Shown: in pieces, positions 27,002 through 35,674 of the stretch | Layout: every line of letters starts with the position of its first letter | Position numbering within the stretch: the stretch's first letter is position 1 | Source: Bacteroidota bacterium | GTDB taxonomy: Bacteria; Bacteroidota; Bacteroidia; Sphingobacteriales; Sphingobacteriaceae | Assembly (NCBI GenBank): GCA_026224775.1 | Contig: JAMFRP010000026.1 | Span: 186,001-250,000 of the forward strand | Reading direction: 5' to 3' | Length of the DNA: 64,000 nt | Program-made: the position numbers and the translations under genes | Notes under the pieces: model-generated | What the model was told of the DNA's origin: nothing | Database searches by the model: none | What the model saw: only the letters and a program-made list of their open reading frames with translations

Positions 27002-28801
27002 ATGAGCAAAAGTGCCGGCTTTTTTAACCTATCGCTAGATAAAATATTATCAGATGATCAACCATTTCTTGATCAGGCACGTATTCGCTTATTATATTAT
27101 GGTTTAGGAATTGTATTTATTGCCCTTGCTTCGTTACTAAGCAATGTTTATTACCAGCACCAGCCACTAATTACCTACACCGCTATCGCGATGCTGGTTT
27201 GTACAGCAATCTCTTTTAAGCTTTTAACTTATAATGGCAATTGGCGCTTTATATCGCATGGCTTACTTATACTGGCTACTGTTGTAAATTTGCTTGATGT
27301 ATTTTATACGTTCCAAAATGTAAATATTGTAACCATCCAAATGGTTATACTGGTTGTTATATTCAGTTTTTACATGATGGGCCAAACTTATGGTATATTT
27401 TATTCCATACTGAATTTGATACCGGTATTGATTTTCCTGGTTGTACAATATAATAATGCCTATTTTATTCAATTTAAGCCAGAGCAAATAGATCAATCGA
27501 CCGTAATTATAGCGGTATTTGCCAACTTTATATTACTTATATACATACACAGTCATTTTTACACCGCGTTTTACCGTAACATACAGGAACTGAAAAAAAC
27601 ATCTGAAGATCAGGCTGTGTTAAACGAAAAATTGGGTTCAGCTATTGATAAAGCCGAAAAATCATCACAGGCAAAATCGGAATTTCTTTCCACCATGTCG
27701 CATGAGATTCGAACTCCGTTAAATGCGGTTATAGGTATGAGTAACTTGTTATTGATGAGCAACCCGCGTCATGATCAAAGGGAAAACCTGGAGATATTAA
27801 AATTCTCGGGGGCAAATCTGTTGGCTATCGTAAACGATGTGCTTGATTTTAATAAGATTGAATCAGGAAGGGTTATTTTTGAAAATATAGGCTTTAATTT
27901 AACGGAGTTAATGCAGGGTATTTGCGGCGGTCAAAAAATTAAAGCAGCAGAAAAAGGTTTACTGTTTAAGCTTGATATTGATGATAGCCTGGATACGAAG
28001 GTTTTATTTGGTGATCCTACACGCATTACACAAATTATCTTTAACCTCATCAGCAACGCAATAAAATTTACCAAAGACGGAAATATTGGCGTAAGCTGCA
28101 TCGTAATTGAAGACAGGCATAATACCATTACCGTAAACTTCGCGGTTAAGGATACCGGCATAGGTATCGATCAGCATAATATAGACACCATATTTGAGCC
28201 TTTTGCCCAGGAATCAATAACCACAACCCGCCAATATGGTGGTACCGGTTTAGGTCTGGCAATCATCAAGCGTCTGCTTGAGTTACAAGGCTTAAAAATG
28301 AATGTTAACAGTGTTTTAGGGAAGGGATCGGAGTTTTCATTTAATATGGAATTCCCGGTATCGACAGAACAACACGTTCCGAGGGTTGATAATAAGTTAC
28401 CACTCCAGGCAAATGATACCCTAAGTCATATCAGGATGCTTATTGCGGAAGATAACGTGGTTAACGTGATGCTGATGAAGAAACTGCTATCCAAATGGAA
28501 TATCACCCCAACAATTGCTGAAAATGGGGAACGTGCGGTTCAACTCGTTCAATACGGTAACTTCGATATTATTTTGATGGATCTGCAAATGCCTATTATG
28601 AACGGATTTGACGCGGCTATTGAGATACGAAAACTACCTGATCCCAAAAAAGCAAATATACCTATCATCGCTCTAACTGCTTCGGCGTTATTTGACATCA
28701 GGGAACGCGTATTTAATTCGGGCATGAATGATTATGTATCCAAGCCATTTAAACCGGAAGAATTGCTGGAGAAGATACAAACGCTGACCATTCAGGTTTA
28801 A
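27002..28801 (+). CDS. Membrane hybrid sensor histidine kinase with C-terminal receiver domain
   Basis: 599 residues. Residues ~25-190 hold about six hydrophobic spans, with no large extracytoplasmic sensor domain. A short coiled coil (~195-225) leads to the HisKA domain with the phospho-accepting His234 in MSHEIRTPLNAVIGMS. The ATPase domain shows the N box (NLISNAIKFT), DTGIGI and YGGTGLGLAI. The C-terminal receiver (~478-597) has acidic EDN at 483-485, phospho-acceptor Asp527 in LMDLQMP, the ALTAS switch and lysine in SKPF. The signal is unknown; the membrane-embedded N-terminus suggests sensing in or at the membrane. Its stop overlaps the convergent HsdR-N gene by 4 bases. Confidence 0.93.
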   Translation: MSKSAGFFNLSLDKILSDDQPFLDQARIRLLYYGLGIVFIALASLLSNVYYQHQPLITYTAIAMLVCTAISFKLLTYNGNWRFISHGLLILATVVNLLDVFYTFQNVNIVTIQMVILVVIFSFYMMGQTYGIFYSILNLIPVLIFLVVQYNNAYFIQFKPEQIDQSTVIIAVFANFILLIYIHSHFYTAFYRNIQELKKTSEDQAVLNEKLGSAIDKAEKSSQAKSEFLSTMSHEIRTPLNAVIGMSNLLLMSNPRHDQRENLEILKFSGANLLAIVNDVLDFNKIESGRVIFENIGFNLTELMQGICGGQKIKAAEKGLLFKLDIDDSLDTKVLFGDPTRITQIIFNLISNAIKFTKDGNIGVSCIVIEDRHNTITVNFAVKDTGIGIDQHNIDTIFEPFAQESITTTRQYGGTGLGLAIIKRLLELQGLKMNVNSVLGKGSEFSFNMEFPVSTEQHVPRVDNKLPLQANDTLSHIRMLIAEDNVVNVMLMKKLLSKWNITPTIAENGERAVQLVQYGNFDIILMDLQMPIMNGFDAAIEIRKLPDPKKANIPIIALTASALFDIRERVFNSGMNDYVSKPFKPEELLEKIQTLTIQV

Positions 28802-29265
28802 CTATTCGCCGGGATGTTATATTCGGGCAAATCCTCAATAAACTTGTAATTCTGATTGTTGAAATCAACCGTGCAATAGTAATGTTGTAGGCCGTTGGTA
28901 ACCGCGAGTAGGCCTATCTTATGCGTAATATTATAACGGGCAACCTGATCAAATACCTTTTGATTTATGGCGACAGATGGCGCTTTACATTCTACCATTA
29001 AAATCTTTTCGCCGGCAGGGTTAAATACAACAATATCTGTTCGGCGGGCCATGCCGTTAAGTTTTACACCACCCTCAAGTTTGATCAGTGTTTTTGGATA
29101 TTTTTTTTGATTGATCAAATATTGTACAAAATGCTGCCGTACCCACTCTTCCGGGGTTATAACCAGGTGTTTTTTCCTTATCTCATCAAACAAAGTTAAC
29201 TGCCCGTTGCTATCGCTTATTTTAAAAGGATAAGGCGGTAAGTTAAGCGGTTGCAGTTGTTCCAT
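28798..29265 (-). CDS. HsdR N-terminal-domain protein, small PD-(D/E)xK nuclease-like
   Basis: 155 residues from the ATG at 29265; the TTG at 29277 is a weaker alternative. It matches the type I restriction HsdR N-terminal domain, with TPEEWVRQHFVQYLI, the nuclease-fold acidic residue in RRTDIVVFNP and the ExK pair in LMVECKAPS. There is no helicase or translocase domain and no HsdM/HsdS gene nearby, so it is not a restriction enzyme by itself. Such stand-alone proteins are common in Bacteroidota, with unknown role. The putative catalytic residues are intact. Divergent from holA, with a perfect 24-bp inverted repeat in the gap. Confidence 0.85.
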   Translation of the reverse strand: MEQLQPLNLPPYPFKISDSNGQLTLFDEIRKKHLVITPEEWVRQHFVQYLINQKKYPKTLIKLEGGVKLNGMARRTDIVVFNPAGEKILMVECKAPSVAINQKVFDQVARYNITHKIGLLAVTNGLQHYYCTVDFNNQNYKFIEDLPEYNIPANS

Positions 29266-29273
29266 ATTGTAAG

Positions 29274-29376
29274 TCAAAAATCAAAAGTAAAAATTCAAAG
29301 CGGATTTATATCGCGATAATATATTGTTGATTGGAATGATGCTTTTGGATTATGAATTTTTACTTTTGATTTTTGA
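29274..29376. repeat. Perfect 24-bp inverted repeat in the divergent HsdR-N/holA gap
   Basis: Left arm 29274-29297 (TCAAAAATCAAAAGTAAAAA...) and right arm 29353-29376 are exact reverse complements, separated by 55 bases. It fills almost the whole 117-base intergenic region from just before one start to just before the other. It belongs to the CAAAAGTC-type AT-rich words also seen at 54013-54149. Confidence 0.85.
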
Positions 29377-29382
29377 ATTGAA

Positions 29383-30399
29383 ATGACTGTTGCCGATATA
29401 TTAAAAGATCTTAAGAACCGCAAATTTAAACCCTTGTACCTGCTACATGGTGAAGAGCCTTTTTATATTGACCAGGTTAGTAATTATGTAGAACATCAGT
29501 TATTACCTGATGCTGAAAAAGGCTTTAATCAGACCGTATTTTATGGTAAAGATACCGATTTAATGTCAGTACTTAATGCTTCAAAGCGTTATCCTATGAT
29601 GGCTGATTACCAGGTTGTGCTGGTGAAAGAAGCGCAGGATATGAAGTGGGGAAAAGATGATGAGGATAAAAAGAGCATCAACCCATTATTGGCTTATCTT
29701 GAAAACCCATTGCCAAGTACTATTCTTGTTTTTTGCTATAAATACGGCAAGTTTGATAAGCGTAAAAAGACTTACAAAGCCATTGAGAAGAATGGGTTGA
29801 TATTTGAATCAGCTACATTATATGATAACAAAGTACCCGGATGGATAGAAAGTTTTATTACCGGCAAAGGTTATCGCATTAATCAGCAGGCTTCGGCAAT
29901 GCTGGCCGAATACCTGGGTAACGATCTTTCCAAGATAGCCAACGAGCTTGAAAAGCTGATGCTGAACATATCGGCAGGACAAGAAATTACCTTAGAACAC
30001 ATCCAAAATAATATAGGTATTAGTAAGGAGTACAATGTATTTGAGTTACAAACGGCCCTGTGTCAGAAAAACGCGTTCAAGGTAAATCAAATTATTAATT
30101 ATTTTGAGGCTAACCCCAAAGCAAACCCAATAGTTTTGGTGTTAGGTAATCTGAATAATTTTTTCAGTAAAGTATTGGCATGCCATTATGTAAAGGACAG
30201 ATCGAACCTTGCCCGTGAAATTGGTGTGAACCCTTATTTTGTAAAGGACTATGAGCAGGCTGCCCGCAGTTATGATTATGGGAAAACCATGAACATTATA
30301 AGTTACCTGCGCGAGTACGATTTGAAAAGCAAAGGTGTTGATTCCAACGCCGAAGATGGTGCGTTGCTTAAAGAGCTAATGTTTAAAATCCTGCATTAA
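29383..30399 (+). CDS. holA: DNA polymerase III subunit delta
   Basis: Clamp-loader subunit that opens the sliding clamp during replication. The 338-residue protein has the HolA N-terminal domain (KFKPLYLLHGEEPFYIDQV, a Walker-A-like region without a working P-loop), YQVVLVKEAQDM, STILVFCYKYGKFDKRKK, and the C-terminal collar domain (EYNVFELQTALCQKN, ~residue 215 onward). Length is normal. The ATG at 29383 is the first possible start after the inverted repeat. Confidence 0.9.
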   Translation: MTVADILKDLKNRKFKPLYLLHGEEPFYIDQVSNYVEHQLLPDAEKGFNQTVFYGKDTDLMSVLNASKRYPMMADYQVVLVKEAQDMKWGKDDEDKKSINPLLAYLENPLPSTILVFCYKYGKFDKRKKTYKAIEKNGLIFESATLYDNKVPGWIESFITGKGYRINQQASAMLAEYLGNDLSKIANELEKLMLNISAGQEITLEHIQNNIGISKEYNVFELQTALCQKNAFKVNQIINYFEANPKANPIVLVLGNLNNFFSKVLACHYVKDRSNLAREIGVNPYFVKDYEQAARSYDYGKTMNIISYLREYDLKSKGVDSNAEDGALLKELMFKILH

Positions 30400-30527
30400 A
30401 TCGTTTCCAGGCACTTAATTCTCCTTTGGATATGTTTTATAGACAAAAAGATAGAATTTCTGTCTACAAGGTAACTTATTGGGTGAATTATCGTAAAAAG
30501 CATTAATTAACCATTAAGTTTTTTCTG

Positions 30528-30716
30528 ATGAATGTTTTTATCATTTTTTGCATAATTTTATTCTCGCTGGGGCTATTGCTTATCTTTTTGGTAATACTTT
30601 TCAGTATTCTTAAATACATTCAGCGTACGTATTTTCAGGAAAGCTGGAAATTTTTGGACTATGTAAGCGTAGGCTACATTGAGCACCTGTATAAAAAATA
30701 CATTAAAAGGTCATAA
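30528..30716 (+). CDS. Small hypothetical membrane protein, 62 residues
   Basis: Not recognised. One long hydrophobic span (residues ~3-29, VFIIFCIILFSLGLLLIFLV) followed by a basic, tyrosine-rich cytoplasmic-type tail (WKFLDYVSVGYIEHLYKKYI). It lies between holA and the EVE gene on the same strand with ordinary base composition. Counted as real because the ATG leads directly into a clean membrane helix and no other frame is better, but it could be spurious. Confidence 0.5.
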   Translation: MNVFIIFCIILFSLGLLLIFLVILFSILKYIQRTYFQESWKFLDYVSVGYIEHLYKKYIKRS

Positions 30717-30815
30717 TAAGTAATAGGTTCATTTTATTACTGCTTTCTACTCTTAATTCAACTTTACAATTACAGTACTTTTTAACATCTTTACGGTATA
30801 AACATTATACTGCAG

Positions 30816-31220
30816 ATGAATTATTGGCTTGTAAAAAGTGAACCGCATAAATATAGCTGGGAAAAATTTAATGAAGATGGCCGCACTTTTTGGGACGGCG
30901 TTCGTAATTATCAGGCCCGCAATAATTTACGTGAGATGAAGGAGGGTGACCTGGTATTATACTACCACAGTAACGAAGGAAAAGAGGTGGTAGGCATAGC
31001 CAAAGTTGTAAAAGAGGCTTACCAGGATCCAACAACTGACGATAAAAACTGGGTAGTGGTTGATCTCGTTCCATTCGAAACCATCAAAAATCCTGTAACA
31101 CTCGAAACCATAAAAGCCGATGAGCAATTAAAAGATGTTGGACTGGTGCGTCAAGGAAGATTATCCGTAATGGGCTTAAAACGCGAAGAGTTTGACCGTA
31201 TTGTGGCGTTGGGAAGCTGA
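30816..31220 (+). CDS. EVE domain protein
   Basis: A 134-residue single EVE domain, a PUA-like fold that binds modified bases in nucleic acids. Diagnostic residues: MNYWLVKSEPHKYSW at the start, FWDGVRNYQARNNLREMKEGD, LYYHSNEGKEVVGIAKVV and RQGRLSVMGLKREEFDRI at the end. No membrane or signal segment. The CBM9-like gene follows after 15 bases on the same strand, although the two proteins would act in different compartments. Role in this organism unknown. Confidence 0.92.
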   Translation: MNYWLVKSEPHKYSWEKFNEDGRTFWDGVRNYQARNNLREMKEGDLVLYYHSNEGKEVVGIAKVVKEAYQDPTTDDKNWVVVDLVPFETIKNPVTLETIKADEQLKDVGLVRQGRLSVMGLKREEFDRIVALGS

Positions 31221-31235
31221 TCAGTAAACGACAGC

Positions 31236-32354
31236 ATGAGATCAATCATCTATCAGAAAATACTCGTAACCATATTTCTTTCATTTCTGGCATTCTACGC
31301 TAAAGCGCAATCGCCATTTAATGGGCTTGAAAACCTATTTACTACCCCCCGTAATTACATTATTCACTACACAAAAACGCCCCCCGTAATTGATGGCAAT
31401 ATTAACGATTCAACTTGGAGTCAGGCAGTGTGGACTGATCAATTTCAGGATATTGAGGGCGATAAAAAGCCACATCCGGCTTTTCGTACCCAGGTAAAAA
31501 TGCTTTGGGGCGATAGCTGCATTTACATTGCTGCAAAACTGCAGGAACCGAATGTTTGGGCCTATGAAACCAAGCACGATGCTATTGTCTTTCATGATAA
31601 TGATTTTGAGGTGTTTATTAACCCCAATAACACTATTCATCAATATTATGAGTTCGAGGTAAATGCTCTGAATACGATTTTTGATCTGTTTCTTGATCAT
31701 CCATACCGGGATAGGGGCGACGCCATGATAAACTATAATGCCGAAGGTTTGCGAACCGCGGTAAAGGTACAAGGCACGGTAAATAACCCTAACGACACCG
31801 ATAAAGGCTGGACAGTTGAAATCGCTATTCCTTTCAAGTCAATCAGCATGGGCAACAATATAAACATACCAGCCGATGGTGATTTGTGGCGCATTAATTT
31901 CTCGCGTGTGGAGTGGGATACTGATGTGCATAACGGCAAATATGTAAAGCAAACAACCGCATCGGGTGAACTAAAACCGGAGCACAATTGGGTATGGTCG
32001 GCGCAAGGGGTGATTGATATGCATTTCCCTGAGCGTTGGGGGTATTTGCAATTTAACAAAAGTGCTACAGGTAATAATGCTTTTACGATGCCTTATTCTG
32101 AACTGCAAAAGCGATATTTATGGTTAATATATTACCGCGAATATCTATATTTCAGGAAGCATCACAGGTATGCTTTATTGTTAAAGCAACTCGGGATAAG
32201 TAATAAAGTTGTAATAAGTAATAAAGTAAACCTATTAACACTAGAAGCTACTAAACACCAGTTTATGGGGCTGATAAGTGACAAGCAAAGTAACCAGGTC
32301 TGGACGATCAACCAGCAAAGCGCGATCAATCAAATAAGTAAGGAAAATGAATAA
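31236..32354 (+). CDS. Secreted carbohydrate-binding family 9-like protein
   Basis: A 372-residue protein with a signal peptide (ILVTIFLSFLAFYAKAQS) and a CBM9-like domain over residues ~45-260: YTKTPPVIDGNINDSTWSQA, MLWGDSCIYIAAKLQEPNVWA, HDNDFEVFINPNN, EFEVNALNTIFDLFLD and GWTVEIAIPFKSI. Proteins of this type bind sugars or act with glycan-degrading enzymes at the surface. The C-terminal ~110 residues are helical and of unknown role. It overlaps the downstream glycosyl hydrolase-like gene by 8 bases, so the two are translationally coupled and probably work together. Confidence 0.87.
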   Translation: MRSIIYQKILVTIFLSFLAFYAKAQSPFNGLENLFTTPRNYIIHYTKTPPVIDGNINDSTWSQAVWTDQFQDIEGDKKPHPAFRTQVKMLWGDSCIYIAAKLQEPNVWAYETKHDAIVFHDNDFEVFINPNNTIHQYYEFEVNALNTIFDLFLDHPYRDRGDAMINYNAEGLRTAVKVQGTVNNPNDTDKGWTVEIAIPFKSISMGNNINIPADGDLWRINFSRVEWDTDVHNGKYVKQTTASGELKPEHNWVWSAQGVIDMHFPERWGYLQFNKSATGNNAFTMPYSELQKRYLWLIYYREYLYFRKHHRYALLLKQLGISNKVVISNKVNLLTLEATKHQFMGLISDKQSNQVWTINQQSAINQISKENE

Positions 32355-33420
32355 ACGGGAATTCATAAAAGCAGGATTACTGGCAGGTGCCGCTACCGGC
32401 TTATCATTAAAAGGCAAAGCCGAGGTAAGTTTAGCTGCCCCTAAAAAGTACAAGCTAAAAAACTGGGTTTGGATTAACCCGAACCTAAAAGATACTCAGG
32501 ATGAGCTAAATACCCGCTATGCCGGCTATAAAGCCGCAGGCATTAGCGCTATACTTTTTGAAAACGATAGTGAGATCCATTTCCGCACGGCTAAAGCCAA
32601 CGGTTTGGAAGCCCACCGCTGGATGTGGACCTTTAACCGCGCCGAATTACTTAAAATCCACCCGGAATGGTATAGCAAAAACCGCAATGGCGAGTCCTGT
32701 GTCGACCATCCGCCTTATGTGGATTACTACCGCTGGCTATGCCCGTCACGCCCCGAAGTGCAACAGTATTTGGAGCAACAGGTAACTGATATTATCAACA
32801 AAGACTATATAGATGGCGTGCACCTGGATTATGTGCGCTATTGCGATGTGATACTACCTGTAAATCTTTGGAGTCATTATAACCTCGACCAAACCAAGGA
32901 GCTGCCTGCCTATGATTTCTGCTACTGCGAGGTTTGTCAGGCACATTTTAAGGATCAGTATGGTATTGATGTAACTACCCTGCAATATCCGGATGCAAGC
33001 CTGTCATGGCGCTTATTTCGCTATGGTAATATAACCCGGGTGGTGAACAGCCTGGCCGACATCGCCCACAAGAAGAATAAAGTAATAACCGCTGCTGTAT
33101 TCCCAACACCCGAGGTTGCCCGTCGTAATGTAAGGCAGGATTGGACAAACTGGAACCTCGATGGCATTTGCCCGATGATATACCACGGCTTCTACAACGA
33201 ACAGGTAAGCTGGATAGGGGATGCGGTAAAAGAAGGCACGCATTTCCTTGCTGGCAAGTTCCCGCTGTATGCAGGCCTGTATTTGCCAAACTTTAAAAAT
33301 GATGATGAGATCCGTCAGGGTATACAGGTGGCGTTGAAAAACGGCGCTCATGGCGTATCCTTTTTTGGTGGCATTGATAACAATAATGTGCTAAGCATTT
33401 TAAAGGAAGAAACGGCCTAA
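32347..33420 (+). CDS. Secreted glycosyl hydrolase-like (GHL10/DUF187-type) protein
   Basis: A 357-residue TIM-barrel-type protein. The N-terminus MNKREFIKAGLLAGAATG resembles a Tat/lipoprotein-like export signal. Seen: KNWVWINPNLKD, YKAAGISAILFENDSE, WMWTFNRAEL, VDYYRWLCPSRPEVQQYL, YIDGVHLDYVRYCD (acidic active-site-like residues), WTNWNLDGICPMIYHGF and GVSFFGGID. These match the family-10-like glycosyl hydrolase superfamily. The substrate is unknown; coupling to the CBM9-like gene suggests a polysaccharide or glycoconjugate. A terminator hairpin follows about 100 bases downstream. Confidence 0.8.
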   Translation: MNKREFIKAGLLAGAATGLSLKGKAEVSLAAPKKYKLKNWVWINPNLKDTQDELNTRYAGYKAAGISAILFENDSEIHFRTAKANGLEAHRWMWTFNRAELLKIHPEWYSKNRNGESCVDHPPYVDYYRWLCPSRPEVQQYLEQQVTDIINKDYIDGVHLDYVRYCDVILPVNLWSHYNLDQTKELPAYDFCYCEVCQAHFKDQYGIDVTTLQYPDASLSWRLFRYGNITRVVNSLADIAHKKNKVITAAVFPTPEVARRNVRQDWTNWNLDGICPMIYHGFYNEQVSWIGDAVKEGTHFLAGKFPLYAGLYLPNFKNDDEIRQGIQVALKNGAHGVSFFGGIDNNNVLSILKEETA

Positions 33421-33469
33421 GTGTACCACAGTACAAGTGGAACACCTGGTACACTTGGTACAAAAATAG

Positions 33470-33640
33470 TCTGAAAAAGCCCGTTTTTGATGCTAAAAAG
33501 GCCGATATTAGAATCAAAAAAGCACTGTTTTTAACATAAAAACAGTGCTTTTTACGTTAAAAACGACTGAAATTAAACTAAAAACGCCCGTTTTCGACTA
33601 AAAAAGTGCCGAAAAAAGCATGTTTTTTACCTCAGAATAC
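33470..33640. repeat. Degenerate CTAAAAA-GCCCG tandem words with embedded terminator
   Basis: The 244-base gap between the glycosyl hydrolase-like gene and the convergent membrane-protein gene contains several loose copies of a ~22-27-base word: CTGAAAAAGCCCGTTTTTGA, CTAAAAAGGCCG, CTAAAAACGCCCGTTTTCGA and CTAAAAAAGTGCCG. Each reads as A-run, GC clamp, then T-run, so each resembles a miniature hairpin. Confidence 0.5.
33517..33553. terminator. Bidirectional terminator hairpin
   Basis: AAAAAGCACTGTTTTT and AAAAACAGTGCTTTTT form a perfect 16-bp stem with a 5-base AACAT loop. A-rich and T-rich ends on both sides would allow function in both directions between the convergent genes. Confidence 0.8.
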
Positions 33641-33664
33641 CCTAATTGAAACAATGTTGAAAGA

Positions 33665-34099
33665 TCAAAACCTAAATATCAATACAACCAAATTCAACAT
33701 CGTAATAAATATCAGCCTGAAGAATTGAGCGTAGATGTATTCAACCGTGTAAGCGCCCAATTTTAATTTTGAATACAAGAATGTTGCGATACCAATAAAA
33801 ATCAGAAAAATGGTAAACAAAAGATACTGGTAATTATGCACTTTTAATACGCCAAGCAATAACGCACCCATACCCAGCGAGTAAAAAATGCCAAATATTA
33901 TTGATGGTACATAGGGTTTCTCCATATAATAAAACCCGAATGGAAAGTATAAAATTGCCAGCAAAAATCCAGCGACAAGCAGGTCAATGGTTGCATTATA
34001 ATCTACGGTGTATTTAAAAGCGACTGATACCAACACTATAATCATCAGTCCTTTTTCAAAAATCTTAATACCTTTTGAGGCAGTGTTAAAGTAACTCAT
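33665..34099 (-). CDS. Hypothetical integral membrane protein, 144 residues
   Basis: Not recognised. The sequence has four to five hydrophobic spans (GLMIIVLVSVAFKY; TIDLLVAGFLLAILYFPFGFYY; SIIFGIFYSLGMGALLLGVL; YLLFTIFLIFIGIATFLY; LIFITMLNLVVLIF), with few charged residues and no known motif. Convergent with the glycosyl hydrolase-like gene. On the same strand as the YfcC gene 75 bases upstream; co-transcription is possible. The start ATG at 34099 is the first possible codon. Confidence 0.65.
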   Translation of the reverse strand: MSYFNTASKGIKIFEKGLMIIVLVSVAFKYTVDYNATIDLLVAGFLLAILYFPFGFYYMEKPYVPSIIFGIFYSLGMGALLLGVLKVHNYQYLLFTIFLIFIGIATFLYSKLKLGAYTVEYIYAQFFRLIFITMLNLVVLIFRF

Positions 34100-34174
34100 C
34101 TTTTAATATTCCGGTTAAACTTGTGCTCGTTTGCAACGAGTGCTTAATGATGGTTTTGCGATTGCATCGCCAGT

Positions 34175-35668
34175 CTACAATACCCCAACCACCAAAAATG
34201 CCGCCGAAACAAGTAGCAATATTACCATCAGCGGGTACACAAATTTCAGCCAGGCCTTTACGCTTACATTGGCAATATTTAGCGATGGCAGCATGATCCC
34301 GGTAGGCGTTATCAATCCCATTATCCCCATGCCGAACAGGTAAGCATTTACAATCTCCTTACCCGGTACGCCCACAATTACCGCGAGCGACCCGAATATC
34401 GGCATCGTTAACACCGCCATACCCGATGATGAGGAGATGAACAGCGTAAACACCATATACATCACCATCATCATTAAAATAAACCATACCGCGTGCATTT
34501 TACCCACCATCATGGCCGAGTAAAACAATAACGTGCCGCTAATGTGCCCATCGTTCAGAACAATGGTTACCCCGCGTGCTACGCCCACAATTAACGTTAC
34601 CGACACCAGCGATTTTACACCCTCAATAAAGGTATCCATAAACACCTTTTCCTTCATCCGGGCAATCACCGCTATAAGTACCGAAGCCACAATAAACAAA
34701 GCCGTAGCCCCAACCATCGACCAGCCCTCAATAAACCCGCCGATCATAATGCCGATAGTTCCCAGGAATATTATTATTTGTAAAGCGTTCCTCGGTTCCA
34801 GTTTTACTTTTTTGCCATCCTCGGTATCAAAAGCGGGGAAGTTAGATTGCACAACACCATCAAACCGGTAAACCAATGATGTTTCTGGATGCTTTTTAGT
34901 TTTTTGCGCATAACGCACAATGTACCAAATGGTGATAGCGGTAGTAATAGCAAAAAATAGCAAACGCTCGTAAATGCCATCCGTCCAGTTAATTCCCGCC
35001 GCGTTGGAAGCGATTACTGTAGAGAATGGGTTGCTGAACGATGCCATGTTTCCAATATTGGTCCCCGCGAAAATTACCGCTACGGGGACCAGCAAGTCAT
35101 AACCCGCCACTAAATATAAAGGCACTAAAATAGGGTAGAAGGCCAAACCTTCCTCGGCCATACCCTCGGCAGCGCCGCAAAAAGCAAAAAAGAAGGTGAT
35201 GATAATAATCAGCCAGGCTTCCTGCCCCCGCATTTTGTGCGACAGCCATGCAACGCCTTCCTCCATGGCCCCGGTACGTTGAAATATGGCTATAAATCCA
35301 CCGATAAACAGCAGGAAGAATATAATATCGCTGCTATCATACAAACCTTTTACCGGTGCCTGTATCACCTCCAAAAAGCCCTGTTTGTTGCTTTTAAGCT
35401 GATGGTAAGTGCCCGGTATTGCTACCGGTTTAAATATATCGCCGCTTTTAAATTTATCAAGCGATATTAAAATCTTAAGGCTATCTAAAGTATGTTGTGT
35501 AACCGGTACGGTTTTATCGCCCTTAACGGTATTGATCGTAAATGATCCGCTGTTATAACTTAGCGTATCATACTCACCCGCAGGCAGCAGCCATGTAGCC
35601 GCAGCGGCTATAATAATCACTATAAAAAGTATGGTAATAGGCGAGGGGAGTTTCTTCAGGCTGGCCAT
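34175..35668 (-). CDS. YfcC-family membrane carrier
   Basis: A 497-residue transporter with 11-12 predicted membrane spans, of the YfcC/C4-dicarboxylate carrier superfamily. Landmarks: LPSPITILFIVIIIAAAATWLLPAGEY at the start (in pieces), FLLFIGGFIAIFQRTGAMEEGV, FCGAAEGMAEEGLAFYPILVPL, FAGTNIGNMASFSNPFSTVIAS and the C-terminal FISSSSGMAVLTMPIFGSL plus GLITPTGIMLPS. The two hairpin-like SNPF and SSSSG segments are typical of this transporter fold. Likely substrates are amino acids or dicarboxylates; specificity cannot be read from sequence. It starts 6 bases after the acyl-CoA thioesterase gene, so the two are one operon. Confidence 0.85.
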   Translation of the reverse strand: MASLKKLPSPITILFIVIIIAAAATWLLPAGEYDTLSYNSGSFTINTVKGDKTVPVTQHTLDSLKILISLDKFKSGDIFKPVAIPGTYHQLKSNKQGFLEVIQAPVKGLYDSSDIIFFLLFIGGFIAIFQRTGAMEEGVAWLSHKMRGQEAWLIIIITFFFAFCGAAEGMAEEGLAFYPILVPLYLVAGYDLLVPVAVIFAGTNIGNMASFSNPFSTVIASNAAGINWTDGIYERLLFFAITTAITIWYIVRYAQKTKKHPETSLVYRFDGVVQSNFPAFDTEDGKKVKLEPRNALQIIIFLGTIGIMIGGFIEGWSMVGATALFIVASVLIAVIARMKEKVFMDTFIEGVKSLVSVTLIVGVARGVTIVLNDGHISGTLLFYSAMMVGKMHAVWFILMMMVMYMVFTLFISSSSGMAVLTMPIFGSLAVIVGVPGKEIVNAYLFGMGIMGLITPTGIMLPSLNIANVSVKAWLKFVYPLMVILLLVSAAFLVVGVL

Positions 35669-35674
35669 AGGCTG

